Origin: Burkholderiaceae bacterium
GTDB lineage: Bacteria; Pseudomonadota; Gammaproteobacteria; Burkholderiales; Burkholderiaceae_E
Direction: 5' to 3'
Assembly: GCA_019635275.1 (NCBI GenBank)
Contig: JAHBZV010000002.1
Span: 1-64,000 of the forward strand
Length of the DNA stretch: 64,000 bases
In this document: one piece after another, positions 19,564 to 27,710 of the stretch
Layout of the letters: each line of letters begins with the position of its first letter
How positions within the stretch are numbered: position 1 is the stretch's first letter
Notes under the pieces: generated by a model
Seen by the model: the letters and a program-made list of their open reading frames with translations, nothing else
Database searches by the model: none
What the model was told of the DNA's origin: nothing
Position numbers and translations under genes: made by a program

Positions 19564-20046
19564 ATGCTCGAACGCCTGATCGCCCGCCTTTCCGGCCAGC
19601 CCGACCCGCCACCGGGCGACGATCCCGCCGCGCGACGCAGGCTCGCGGTAGCCGCGCTGCTGGTCGAGGCGGTGCGCGTCGACCGCCAGGCGGACGCCGA
19701 GGAACGCGACGCAGTCAAGTCACTGCTGCGCGAGCGCTTCGGGCTGCCCGACGACGAGGCCGAGCACCTGGTCGAACTGGCCGAGGCACGCTTCGCCTCG
19801 GTGCTCGACGACTGGATATTCGCGCGTGCGGTCAGGCAGGGTTACGACCACGACGAACGCGCCGAGATCCTCGGCATGCTCTGGGAGACGGTCTACAGCG
19901 ACGGGCGGCTGGCGGCCTTCGAAATGGACCTGCTGCAGCGGCTGACCGGGGCGCTCGAAGTCGAGCCGGCCGCCGCCGAGGCGGCGCGTGCGCGCGCGTT
20001 CGCGCGCATCGGGTTGAGCGAGCCCGAAAGCGGAGCCGACGAATGA
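19564..20046 (+). CDS. TerB-like domain protein
   Basis: This 160-residue soluble helical protein matches the TerB fold: LAVAALLVEAVRVDRQADAEER near residue 29, then GMLWETVYSDGRLAAFEMDLLQRL near residue 108. Two acidic helix-loop elements are seen. TerB domains bind metal or membranes in varied settings, so tellurite resistance is not implied. It overlaps the next gene by four bases (ATGA) and sits inside the operon. Confidence 0.8.
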   Translation: MLERLIARLSGQPDPPPGDDPAARRRLAVAALLVEAVRVDRQADAEERDAVKSLLRERFGLPDDEAEHLVELAEARFASVLDDWIFARAVRQGYDHDERAEILGMLWETVYSDGRLAAFEMDLLQRLTGALEVEPAAAEAARARAFARIGLSEPESGADE

Positions 20047-21038
20047 ATCCGCGCGCACGCAGGACGCTGCGGCTGCTCGCGTCGATCGCCGCCTGCATGG
20101 CGACCGCGCTGCCGGGGCCCGGCGCCCGCGCGGCCGAAGGCGCCCAGAACCGCGCCCCGGCGGCCAGTGTCACCCGGCAGCAGGCGCAAAGAGTGGCGCA
20201 CCCGGAACGCGCGCCGCTGATGGCCGCTGCCCGGGCTGGCGCTCGCATCGTCGCGGTCGGCGACTTCGGCACGGTGCTGCTCTCCGACGACGATGGCGCG
20301 AGCTGGCGGCAGGCCACCGAGGTGCCGACGCGGGTGACGCTCACTGGAGTGCAGTTTCTCGACGCCGGGCACGGCTGGGCGGTGGCGCACGGCGGGATCG
20401 TCCTCGCGACCGAAGATGGCGGCGAGCACTGGCGCATCGCACATCGCGCCGGAGCCGGCACCTCGTTCTTCGCGGTGCGCTTCGCCGACGCGATGCACGG
20501 ATTGGCGGTAGGCGCCTTCGGCGCCGCGATCGCCACCGAAGACGGGGGCCGGACCTGGCGCGAGGTCGCCATCGGCCAGGGCGAGTTCTCGGATCGCCAC
20601 CTGTATCAGATCTTTGCCGACGCGGACGGAACCACCTGGATCACCGCCGAAAGCGGTGTCGTCTACCGCTCGACCGACTGGCGAACGTTCGTTCCGGTGT
20701 CGCTGCCGTATCGGGGCTCGATCTGGGGTGGCATGGCGCTGCCCGACGGCGCGATCCTGGTCTGGGGCATGGGCGGGCACGTGCTGCGCAGCCGGGATGC
20801 CGGCGCGTCGTGGCGCGAAATCGCAAGCGGCACGGAGAACCCGCTCACCACCGGGTTGCTGCTGGGCAAGCGGCTCGTACTCGCGGGACTCGGCGGCGCG
20901 GTGCTGACCAGCGACGACCTCGGCGCGAGCTTTCGCGCCGAGATCCGCCCCGACCGCCTGTCCTACACCGCCGCGGTGGAGGCCGCAGGCGCGCCGCTGC
21001 TCACCAGCCTCTCCGGAATCGCTGGGACGCGCCACTGA
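20043..21038 (+). CDS. YCF48/BNR-repeat periplasmic beta-propeller protein
   Basis: This 331-residue secreted protein has a signal peptide (to about residue 29) and repeated short blades of the pattern LLSDDDGASWRQ, LATEDGGEHWRI, IATEDGGRTWRE and LRSRDAGASWRE. These are the aspartate-box repeats of YCF48/sialidase-like propellers. Such proteins accompany DUF1329/DUF1302/MMPL modules in many proteobacteria. It probably acts as an assembly or periplasmic scaffold; no enzyme active site is seen. Confidence 0.85.
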   Translation: MNPRARRTLRLLASIAACMATALPGPGARAAEGAQNRAPAASVTRQQAQRVAHPERAPLMAAARAGARIVAVGDFGTVLLSDDDGASWRQATEVPTRVTLTGVQFLDAGHGWAVAHGGIVLATEDGGEHWRIAHRAGAGTSFFAVRFADAMHGLAVGAFGAAIATEDGGRTWREVAIGQGEFSDRHLYQIFADADGTTWITAESGVVYRSTDWRTFVPVSLPYRGSIWGGMALPDGAILVWGMGGHVLRSRDAGASWREIASGTENPLTTGLLLGKRLVLAGLGGAVLTSDDLGASFRAEIRPDRLSYTAAVEAAGAPLLTSLSGIAGTRH

Positions 21039-21085
21039 ACACCCGGCCGCTGCGCCGCAGCGGCCAGCCACCAAGGAGGAGAGAG

Positions 21086-22579
21086 ATGAACCAGTCCGTA
21101 CAGAGCCAGCAACCCGAGCTCGCCGCGATCCGGCAGAAGATGTTCGTCGACGGCAAGTTCGTCGACGCGCGATCCGGCAAGACGCTGCCGGTGTTCAATC
21201 CGGCCACCGGCGCCGAGATCGCCCGCGTACCCGATGCGCAAGCCGAGGACGTCGATTCGGCGGTTCGCTCGGCGCGCGCGACCTTCGATTCGGCGGCGTG
21301 GCAGGGCATGCTGCCCGCCGAGCGCGAGCGGCTGCTGCTGAAGCTGGCCGACCTGATCGAGCAGCACGGCGAGGAGCTCGCGCGGCTCGAGACGCTGAAC
21401 AACGGCAAGCTGCTGATGTTCTCGCGGATGCTCGAGGTGGGCGCCAACGCGCAGTGGACGCGCTACATGGCCGGCTGGGCCACGAAGATCGAAGGCTCGA
21501 CGCTGGACGTGTCGATTCCGTTTCCCCCCGGCGTGCGCTACACCGCGATGACCCGTCGCGAACCGGTCGGCGTCGTCGGCGCAATCGTGCCATGGAACTT
21601 CCCGCTGCTGATGGCGATGTGGAAGATCGCGCCGGCGCTGGCCTGCGGCTGCACCGTGGTGCTCAAGCCGGCCGAGGAGACGCCGCTCACCGCATTGCGG
21701 CTGGCCGAGCTGGTGATGGAGGCGGGTTTTCCGGCGGGCGCGGTCAACGTGGTCACCGGCTACGGCGAGAGCGCCGGTGCGGCACTGGTGCGCCATCCGG
21801 GGGTCAACAAGATCGCCTTTACCGGCTCGACCGAGGTCGGCAAGATCATCGGCCGCAGTTGCATGGACGACATGAAGCGCGTCTCGCTCGAGCTGGGCGG
21901 CAAGAGCCCGGTAATCGTGCTCGACGACTGCGATCCCGCAGTCGCGGTCGCGGGCGCGGCCGGCGCGATCTTCTTCAACCACGGTCAGGTCTGCACCGCG
22001 GGCTCCCGACTGTTCGTGCACAGGAGCCGCTACGACCAGGTCCTCGCCGGGCTCGCGTCCGCGGCCGAGTCGACGAAGCTCGGCGACGGTTTCGACGAGA
22101 CCGCGCAGATGGGCCCGATGGTGTCGGCGACGCATCGCGACCGCGTGGTGCGCTACATCGAGTCGGGCAAGGCCGAAGGGGCCGAACTGCTCGCCGGCGG
22201 CCAGGCGCAGCCCGGATCGGGCTACTTCGTGCGGCCCACCGTGTTCTCGAACACCACCGGCAAGGACCTCACGATCTCGCGCGAGGAGATCTTCGGGCCG
22301 GTGGTCGTGGCCACGCCCTTCGACGACCTCGACGACGTGGCGCGCAAGGCCAACGACAGCCGCTACGGACTGGGCGCCAGCATCTGGACCAACAACCTGA
22401 CGCAGGCCTACCGGCTGATCCCGAAAGTGCAGGCCGGCACCGTCTGGCTGAACTGCCACAACATGGTCGACCCGAACCTTCCGTTCGGCGGCTACAAGGA
22501 CTCCGGCGTCGGGCGCGAGCACGGCCGGGCGATGATCGACGTCTACACGGAGACGAAGTCGGTGTGCGTGGCCTATTGA
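21086..22579 (+). CDS. NAD-dependent aldehyde dehydrogenase, phenylacetaldehyde dehydrogenase-like
   Basis: This 497-residue enzyme oxidises an aldehyde to the acid with NAD. AAGGAGGA lies five bases before the ATG. Seen motifs are VPWNFPLLMAMWKIAPALA, FTGSTEVG, the catalytic Glu269 in LELGGK, and the nucleophile Cys303 in FNHGQVCTAGSR. The protein resembles the FeaB/StyD phenylacetaldehyde dehydrogenase group. In this operon it would remove the aldehyde made by the amine dehydrogenase; for phenylethylamine that would give phenylacetate. The substrate assignment is inference from context and resemblance. Confidence 0.88.
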   Translation: MNQSVQSQQPELAAIRQKMFVDGKFVDARSGKTLPVFNPATGAEIARVPDAQAEDVDSAVRSARATFDSAAWQGMLPAERERLLLKLADLIEQHGEELARLETLNNGKLLMFSRMLEVGANAQWTRYMAGWATKIEGSTLDVSIPFPPGVRYTAMTRREPVGVVGAIVPWNFPLLMAMWKIAPALACGCTVVLKPAEETPLTALRLAELVMEAGFPAGAVNVVTGYGESAGAALVRHPGVNKIAFTGSTEVGKIIGRSCMDDMKRVSLELGGKSPVIVLDDCDPAVAVAGAAGAIFFNHGQVCTAGSRLFVHRSRYDQVLAGLASAAESTKLGDGFDETAQMGPMVSATHRDRVVRYIESGKAEGAELLAGGQAQPGSGYFVRPTVFSNTTGKDLTISREEIFGPVVVATPFDDLDDVARKANDSRYGLGASIWTNNLTQAYRLIPKVQAGTVWLNCHNMVDPNLPFGGYKDSGVGREHGRAMIDVYTETKSVCVAY

Positions 22580-22947
22580 GTTCGGGCAGGCTCGCGGCCG
22601 GGCTGCTGGCGGCCGGGCTGCTCCACGGCGGCGCGGCAGCGGCCGCGCCGCCCGCAGTCGCATCGGCGCCGCAGAACGCGGCGACGCTGTACGCACTGAA
22701 CTGCATGGGCTGCCATCCGCCGCCGCGCACGCCCGTCGCGGACCCCGGGCCCCTGCGCGGCGAGTTCTATCTGAACGCGCGCGGCCGCAACTTCTACATC
22801 CGCGTGCCGCAGGACGGCAAGCGCGTGCTCGGCCCCGACGAGGAAGCGCGGCTGCTCGACGAGATCATGACCTGGAAGCGCAGTTGCGCGGTGATCCTGC
22901 AGGAGGCGCCCCAGGTGAACTACAGCGGCGAGCGCTTCGTCAAATGA
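22564..22947 (+). CDS. Small secreted mono-heme c-type protein
   Basis: This protein of about 127 residues begins at a GTG (22564) inside the end of the aldehyde dehydrogenase, giving a proper signal peptide (VRGLLSSGRLAAGLL and an alanine run). A TTG at 22576 is the alternative. It has one CXXCH site, NCMGCHPPP, and ends four bases into the next gene. The rest, including FYIRVPQDGKRVLGPDEE and MTWKRSCAV, matches no family I recognise with certainty. It is the likely electron carrier for the MauG-like proteins that follow. Confidence 0.75.
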   Translation: MRGLLSSGRLAAGLLAAGLLHGGAAAAAPPAVASAPQNAATLYALNCMGCHPPPRTPVADPGPLRGEFYLNARGRNFYIRVPQDGKRVLGPDEEARLLDEIMTWKRSCAVILQEAPQVNYSGERFVK

Positions 22948-24110
22948 GTGCACGTGCGCTGCTGCGGGTCGTCGGCGCGGCGCTGCCTTCCGCGCTGCGC
23001 TTCGTGCCGCACACCGTGCTGGTCTGCGGGCTGCTCGCGGCGACGCCCGCACCCACGCCCGCGGCGACCCCTGCCGCGGCGCCCGCGCGCGCAGCCGACC
23101 GCGTCTTGCCGCCACCGTCGCCGGCAGCCGGCGCAGCCCTGCTCGAGCTCGGCCGCCACCTGTTCTTCGAGTCGCGCCTGTCCGGCGACGGCAGCCGCAG
23201 CTGCGCGAGCTGCCACGCGCCGGCGCGCGGCTTCTCGGAGGGGGCGGCGCTGTCACGCGGCTACAACCACACCGGGCACTTCCGCAACGCGCCCGGCCTG
23301 CTCGGCCTGCGGCTGAAGGAGCGACTCGGCTGGGACGGGCGCTACCGCTTCGACGAGCTGCCGAAGCTGGTCGAGGAGATGCTGACCTCGCCGATCACGA
23401 TGAACGGCAACCCGGGCATCATCGCCGAGCGCGTCCGCCAGGTGCCCCAGCTGCTGCAGTTGTGGCAGCGGGCGTTCGGCGAGCGCACGCAGCCCTCGTT
23501 CGACGGCGTGGCACGCGCGATCGCCGCCTGGTCGGCCGCGCACGACGGCGGCGACACCGCGGTCGACGCGGCGCTGCGCGGCGACGCGTCGGCGCTGTCG
23601 CCGCGGGCCGCCGAGGGGCTGCGGCTGTTCACCGGCAAGGCGGGCTGCTCGCGCTGTCATTCCGGGCCTGCATTCTCCGACGGCCAGGCGCACCGGCTCG
23701 GCGTTCCGGAATCGCCGCAGATCCTGCGCGACCCCGAGCGCACGGTCGCGCTGCTGGCTCATCACGCGAGCCGCGGCTCGGCCGACCCGATGAGCGAGCG
23801 CAGCGACACCGGTGTGCATGCGCTCACCCGCAGGGCCGCCGACCGGGGTCGCTTCTTCACGCCGGGCCTGCGCGGCGTGGCGCAGACCGCCCCGTACATG
23901 CACAACGGCATCCTGCCCGATCTCGCGGCCGTCGTCGCGTTCTACGACCGCGGCGGAGGCCGCGGCTCCGAGACGAAGCCACTCGGCCTGACCGCGGGCG
24001 AGCGCGAAGCGCTGGTGGCGCTTCTCGAGGCGCTGACGCCGCGCACCCCGGTCGCCGTGACCCCGCCGCCCGCCTTCGATTACGCCACGCAGGCCGGGGC
24101 GGGGCGATGA
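22944..24110 (+). CDS. MauG/CcpA-type di-heme cytochrome c protein (first copy)
   Basis: This 388-residue secreted protein has two heme c sites, CASCH (87-91) and CSRCH (235-239), in the bacterial cytochrome c peroxidase/MauG architecture. It also has FFTPGLRGVAQTAPYMHNG. The later AAVVAFYDRGG puts a Tyr (334) where MauG has the unusual axial Tyr ligand, if my alignment is right. MauG uses peroxide or oxygen to finish TTQ in the light chain, so this is the best candidate for maturing AauA. The start overlaps the previous stop (ATGA) and its own end overlaps the second copy. Confidence 0.82.
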   Translation: MSARALLRVVGAALPSALRFVPHTVLVCGLLAATPAPTPAATPAAAPARAADRVLPPPSPAAGAALLELGRHLFFESRLSGDGSRSCASCHAPARGFSEGAALSRGYNHTGHFRNAPGLLGLRLKERLGWDGRYRFDELPKLVEEMLTSPITMNGNPGIIAERVRQVPQLLQLWQRAFGERTQPSFDGVARAIAAWSAAHDGGDTAVDAALRGDASALSPRAAEGLRLFTGKAGCSRCHSGPAFSDGQAHRLGVPESPQILRDPERTVALLAHHASRGSADPMSERSDTGVHALTRRAADRGRFFTPGLRGVAQTAPYMHNGILPDLAAVVAFYDRGGGRGSETKPLGLTAGEREALVALLEALTPRTPVAVTPPPAFDYATQAGAGR

Positions 24111-25309
24111 GGATCCGGCTCGCGACACGTGGGCTGCTAGCGCTCGCGGCGAGCGCCGCGGTCGCCGTCGCCGCGCTGTCGGTCGCGCGCGCGCCGGCGC
24201 CGGCATCGGCCGACCGGATCCCCGCGCTGGCGCTGCTGCCTCCGGTCCCGGTGCCGGCCGACAACCCGATGAGCGCGGCCAAGGTCGAGCTCGGGCGGCT
24301 GCTGTTCTTCGATGCGCGCCTTTCGGGCGACACCTCGACCTCATGCGCGTCGTGCCACGTCGCGCAGATGGGCTGGACGCACGACGATGCGCTCGCCCCC
24401 GGCTATCCGGGCCACCGGCTGTGGCGCAACAACCCCACGGTGCTCAACGCCGCGCATTTCCGCCGGCTGATGTGGGACGGCAGCCTCGACCGTCTCGAGG
24501 TGCAGGCGCGATCGGCGATGCAGGCGCCGGTCGAGGGCAACGGCAACGCCGCCATCGTCGAAATGCGGCTGCGGCTGGTACCGGAATACGTCGACCGCTT
24601 CCGCGAGGCGTTTGGCACCGATTGGCCGAAGCTCGACGATGCCTGGCGGGCGATCGCGGCCTTCGAGCGCACCGTCGTCTCCGATCCGCGCAAGGTGCCG
24701 TTCGACCGGTTCCTGGCCGGCGACGCGAAGGCGCTGACTGATGCGGCGAAGCGCGGTTACGCGCTGTTCACCGGCAAGGCGGGCTGCATCGACTGCCACC
24801 ACGGCCCGCTCGCGAGCGACGAGGGCTATCACGCGCTCGGCGTCCCGCGCCAGTCGCTGTACGACTCCAGCGCGCTGGTGCAGGTCGCGGTGCGCTGGCA
24901 GAACGCCCAGCGCGACGCGCCGCGCGCGCTGTACCGTAGCGCCGAGGAAGACCTCGGCCGTTACTACCGCACCCGCGATCCGGCCGACATCGGCAAGTTC
25001 CGCACCCCGTCGCTGCGCGAGCTGCGCTACACCGCCCCCTACATGCACAACGGCGTGTTCCGCACGCTGCAGGAGGTGGTCGACTTCTTCGATCGCGGCG
25101 GCGGCGACGCGCCCAACAAGTCGCCGCTGCTGCGCCCGCTCGGGCTCACCGGCGACGAGAAGCGCGACCTGGTCGCCTTCCTCGAATCGATGAGCATGGA
25201 CGAGCCGCTGCTCATGGCCGCGCCCGAGCTGCCGCCGATGCAGCCGCTGGTCGAGGACGCCGCAGGCCGCTGCAGCACGCACGACGCACCGGGAGGGGGG
25301 GCGGGATGA
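24107..25309 (+). CDS. MauG/CcpA-type di-heme cytochrome c protein (second copy)
   Basis: This 400-residue secreted paralogue has heme sites CASCH (80-84) and CIDCH (227-231), KFRTPSLRELRYTAPYMHNG, and VVDFFDRGG. The residue aligned with Tyr334 of the first copy is Phe328, so the high-spin/low-spin heme environments of the two copies probably differ. It is coupled to both neighbours by ATGA overlaps. A peroxidase role or a partner role in cofactor maturation are both possible. The 35-residue C-terminal extension after MSMDEP is rich in Pro and Ala. Confidence 0.82.
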   Translation: MRIRLATRGLLALAASAAVAVAALSVARAPAPASADRIPALALLPPVPVPADNPMSAAKVELGRLLFFDARLSGDTSTSCASCHVAQMGWTHDDALAPGYPGHRLWRNNPTVLNAAHFRRLMWDGSLDRLEVQARSAMQAPVEGNGNAAIVEMRLRLVPEYVDRFREAFGTDWPKLDDAWRAIAAFERTVVSDPRKVPFDRFLAGDAKALTDAAKRGYALFTGKAGCIDCHHGPLASDEGYHALGVPRQSLYDSSALVQVAVRWQNAQRDAPRALYRSAEEDLGRYYRTRDPADIGKFRTPSLRELRYTAPYMHNGVFRTLQEVVDFFDRGGGDAPNKSPLLRPLGLTGDEKRDLVAFLESMSMDEPLLMAAPELPPMQPLVEDAAGRCSTHDAPGGGAG

Positions 25310-27645
25310 CGAACGCCGGCAGGCTCTGGAACCGGTTTGTGATGAACCCCCGCGGTTGGTGGCTGCCGCTGCTCGCGGTGCTCGCGATCGGCGTGGGCAG
25401 CATGTTGTACATGGGCACGCGCACCTACCTCGATGCGCCGCCGGTGCCCGATTTCGTCGATGAGCGCGGCGTCGCGGTGGTCCCTGCGGCGGCGATCAAG
25501 CGCGGGCAGGCGGTGTTCCTGAAGTACGGCCTGATGAACTACGGCAGCATGTTCGGCGACGGCGCCGGCCGCGGCCCGGACTTCACCGCCGACGCGCTGC
25601 ACCAGATGGCGCGCGCGATGCGCGATCATCATGCGTCCGCCGACGGCGTCGACGCCGATTCCGCGCTCGCCGCGGCGCAGCGCGAGATCAAGCGCAACCG
25701 CCACGATGCGATCACTGGCACGGTCACTGTCGGCGCAGCGCAGGCCTATGCCGCGCGCGAGATCGGGCGCCGCGTGGCCGCAATGTTCCGCGGCGAAGGC
25801 AGCGAAGCCTTCCACCCTGCCGGGTTCATCGCCGACGAGGCCGAACTGCGCGACCTCGCGGCGTTCTTCTTCTGGGGCGCGTGGGTCTGCGGCGTCGAGC
25901 GGCCCGGCAAGGCCTACACCTACACGCACAACTGGCCGTACGACGAACTGGCCGGCAACCGGCCGAGTGCGCAGGTCATGCTGTGGAGCGTGATCGCGGT
26001 GCTCGCGCTCGTGGCCGCGCTCGGCGCGGTGCTGTTCCTGTACGGCCGCTACGCGTCGATCGCCGGATGGCGTCCTGCGCAGCGCGGCGACGCGTTCCCG
26101 CAGGCGGGGTCGATGGCCGGCGCCGCGGCGGTCGATGCGCTGCGCCCCGGCGCGCTGCAGCGCGCGACCTACAAGTTCTTCGCCGCCGCCGTGGTGCTGT
26201 TCGTGCTGCAGGTCGCCGCCGGCATCCTGACCGTGCACGACTTCCTCGGCATCACCCGCGTGCTCGGTGTCGATCTCGCGCAGGCGCTGCCGATTCCGGT
26301 GGTCCGCGGCTGGCACCTGCAGCTCGCGCTGTTGTGGATCACCGCCTGCTGGGTCGGCGCGTCGATCTTCGTCGTGTCGACGGCGACGCCGCGGGCGCCG
26401 GCCGGACAGTTGCGGCGGGTCGAGCGGCTGTTCGGCCTGTTCGTCTTCACCGCGGTCGGCGGACTGGCCGGCGTGGCGCTCGGGCCGCACGGTCTGCTCG
26501 GCGACTGGTGGCACCTGCTCGGCAGCCAGGGCTGGGAGTTCGTCGAGCAGGGCCGGCTCTGGCAGGCGCTGCTTTTCGCGGTGTTCGCGCTGTGGTGCCT
26601 GGTGCTCGCGCGAGCGGTCCGGCCGATCTGGCGCTCGGGCGATGCGTGGATGCTGCCGAAGTGGCTGCTCTACTGCGTCGCCTGCGTGCTGGTGCTGTTC
26701 GTCTCAGGGTTCGTCGCAACGCCGCAGACCAACTTCGTGGTCGCCGATTTCTGGCGCTGGGCGGTGATCCACATGTGGGTCGAGGCGTTCTTCGAAGTCT
26801 TCACGACCGCCGTGCTCGCGTACTTCATGGTGCTCATGGGACTCGTGAGCCACGCCGCGGCCTCGCGCATCGTCTATCTCGCCGCGCTGCTGTTCCTTGG
26901 TTCGGGCCTGCTCGGCATCTCCCACAACTTCTACTGGAACGCCAAGCCGGTCGAGACGCTGGCGATCGGCAGCGTTTTCTCGACGCTGCAGGTGGTGCCG
27001 CTGATCCTGCTCACGCTCGAAGCCTGGCAGTTCCGCAACGCGCCGCAGCGCGCCGGCGGCGCAGGCGGCTTCGGCCAGTCGGAGGCGTTCCTGTTCCTGC
27101 TCGGCGTGAACTTCTGGAACTTCCTGGGCGCCGGCATGTTCGGCTTCATGATCAACCTGCCGATCGTCAACTACTACGAGCACGGCACCTACCTGACGGT
27201 GAACCACGGCCACGCCGCGCTGATGGGCGTCTACGGGAACCTCGCGATCGCGACGATCGTCTTCTGCGCGCGCTGCCTGGTCGAGCCGGCCCGCTGGAAC
27301 GTCGCACTGCTGCGCCGCGTCTTCTGGTCGCTCAACGTCGGGCTGCTGCTGATGGTGGCCGCCGATCTCTTTCCGGTGGGCATCGCGCAGCTGCTGGACG
27401 TGCTCGAAAACGGCTTCTGGCACGCGCGCTCGCAGGCGTTCATCGGCAGCGACCTGTTCCAGGCGCTCACCTGGGCGCGCATCGTCGGCGGCGCGCTGTT
27501 CGTGCTCGGAGGCGTGCTGCCGCTCGCCTGGTTCGTCGTGAGCCGCGCCGCCGCGCTGAAGGCGCCGACGGCCGAGCCGTCGGAGGATGCGGCGACCCGC
27601 GTCATTCCGGGCGTGGCCGCGCTGCCCGAGAGCCAGCGCGGCTGA
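25306..27645 (+). CDS. nod: Nod-like non-canonical quinol NO reductase (putative nitric oxide dismutase)
   Basis: This 779-residue membrane protein has the qNOR layout: N-terminal helix, a periplasmic cytochrome-like domain without heme (to about residue 220), and about 13 helices of the heme-copper fold. Heme ligands are kept (H337 in GWHLQL; H634 and H636 in NHGHAAL), as are FeB ligand H489 and E493 in HMWVEAFFE. The usual HH pair is H540-N541 (GISHNFYW). The active-site Glu 21 residues on is Gln562 (STLQVVPL). The quinol-site Glu (VEG motif) is absent and the C-terminal quinol Asp is Gly729 (RIVGGALF). Loss of quinol binding with His-to-Asn and Glu-to-Gln is, as I recall the published comparisons, the hallmark of NO dismutases (2 NO to N2 and O2). 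It is coupled to the second MauG-like gene (ATGA). Confidence 0.82.
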   Translation: MTNAGRLWNRFVMNPRGWWLPLLAVLAIGVGSMLYMGTRTYLDAPPVPDFVDERGVAVVPAAAIKRGQAVFLKYGLMNYGSMFGDGAGRGPDFTADALHQMARAMRDHHASADGVDADSALAAAQREIKRNRHDAITGTVTVGAAQAYAAREIGRRVAAMFRGEGSEAFHPAGFIADEAELRDLAAFFFWGAWVCGVERPGKAYTYTHNWPYDELAGNRPSAQVMLWSVIAVLALVAALGAVLFLYGRYASIAGWRPAQRGDAFPQAGSMAGAAAVDALRPGALQRATYKFFAAAVVLFVLQVAAGILTVHDFLGITRVLGVDLAQALPIPVVRGWHLQLALLWITACWVGASIFVVSTATPRAPAGQLRRVERLFGLFVFTAVGGLAGVALGPHGLLGDWWHLLGSQGWEFVEQGRLWQALLFAVFALWCLVLARAVRPIWRSGDAWMLPKWLLYCVACVLVLFVSGFVATPQTNFVVADFWRWAVIHMWVEAFFEVFTTAVLAYFMVLMGLVSHAAASRIVYLAALLFLGSGLLGISHNFYWNAKPVETLAIGSVFSTLQVVPLILLTLEAWQFRNAPQRAGGAGGFGQSEAFLFLLGVNFWNFLGAGMFGFMINLPIVNYYEHGTYLTVNHGHAALMGVYGNLAIATIVFCARCLVEPARWNVALLRRVFWSLNVGLLLMVAADLFPVGIAQLLDVLENGFWHARSQAFIGSDLFQALTWARIVGGALFVLGGVLPLAWFVVSRAAALKAPTAEPSEDAATRVIPGVAALPESQRG

Positions 27646-27710
27646 AGCGTGCGCCGGTGATCGCCGTGGCCTGCGGCCTGCCGCACGCAGCCGCGCGCCG
27701 CGAAGTGCAA

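Noticed and set aside
19564..20046. Tellurite resistance gene
   Set aside because: Only a TerB-like domain is present, with no terA, terC, terD or terE nearby; the context is an amine operon.
25306..27645. Ordinary quinol-dependent NO reductase (NorZ)
   Set aside because: Overall fold matches, but the HH pair is HN, the active-site Glu is Gln, and the quinol Glu and Asp are missing, so the standard label would hide the main point.
27646..27710. Rho-independent terminator after nod
   Set aside because: Only GC-rich partial dyads with long loops (GCGTGCG and CGCACGC) and no U-run; not strong enough to list.
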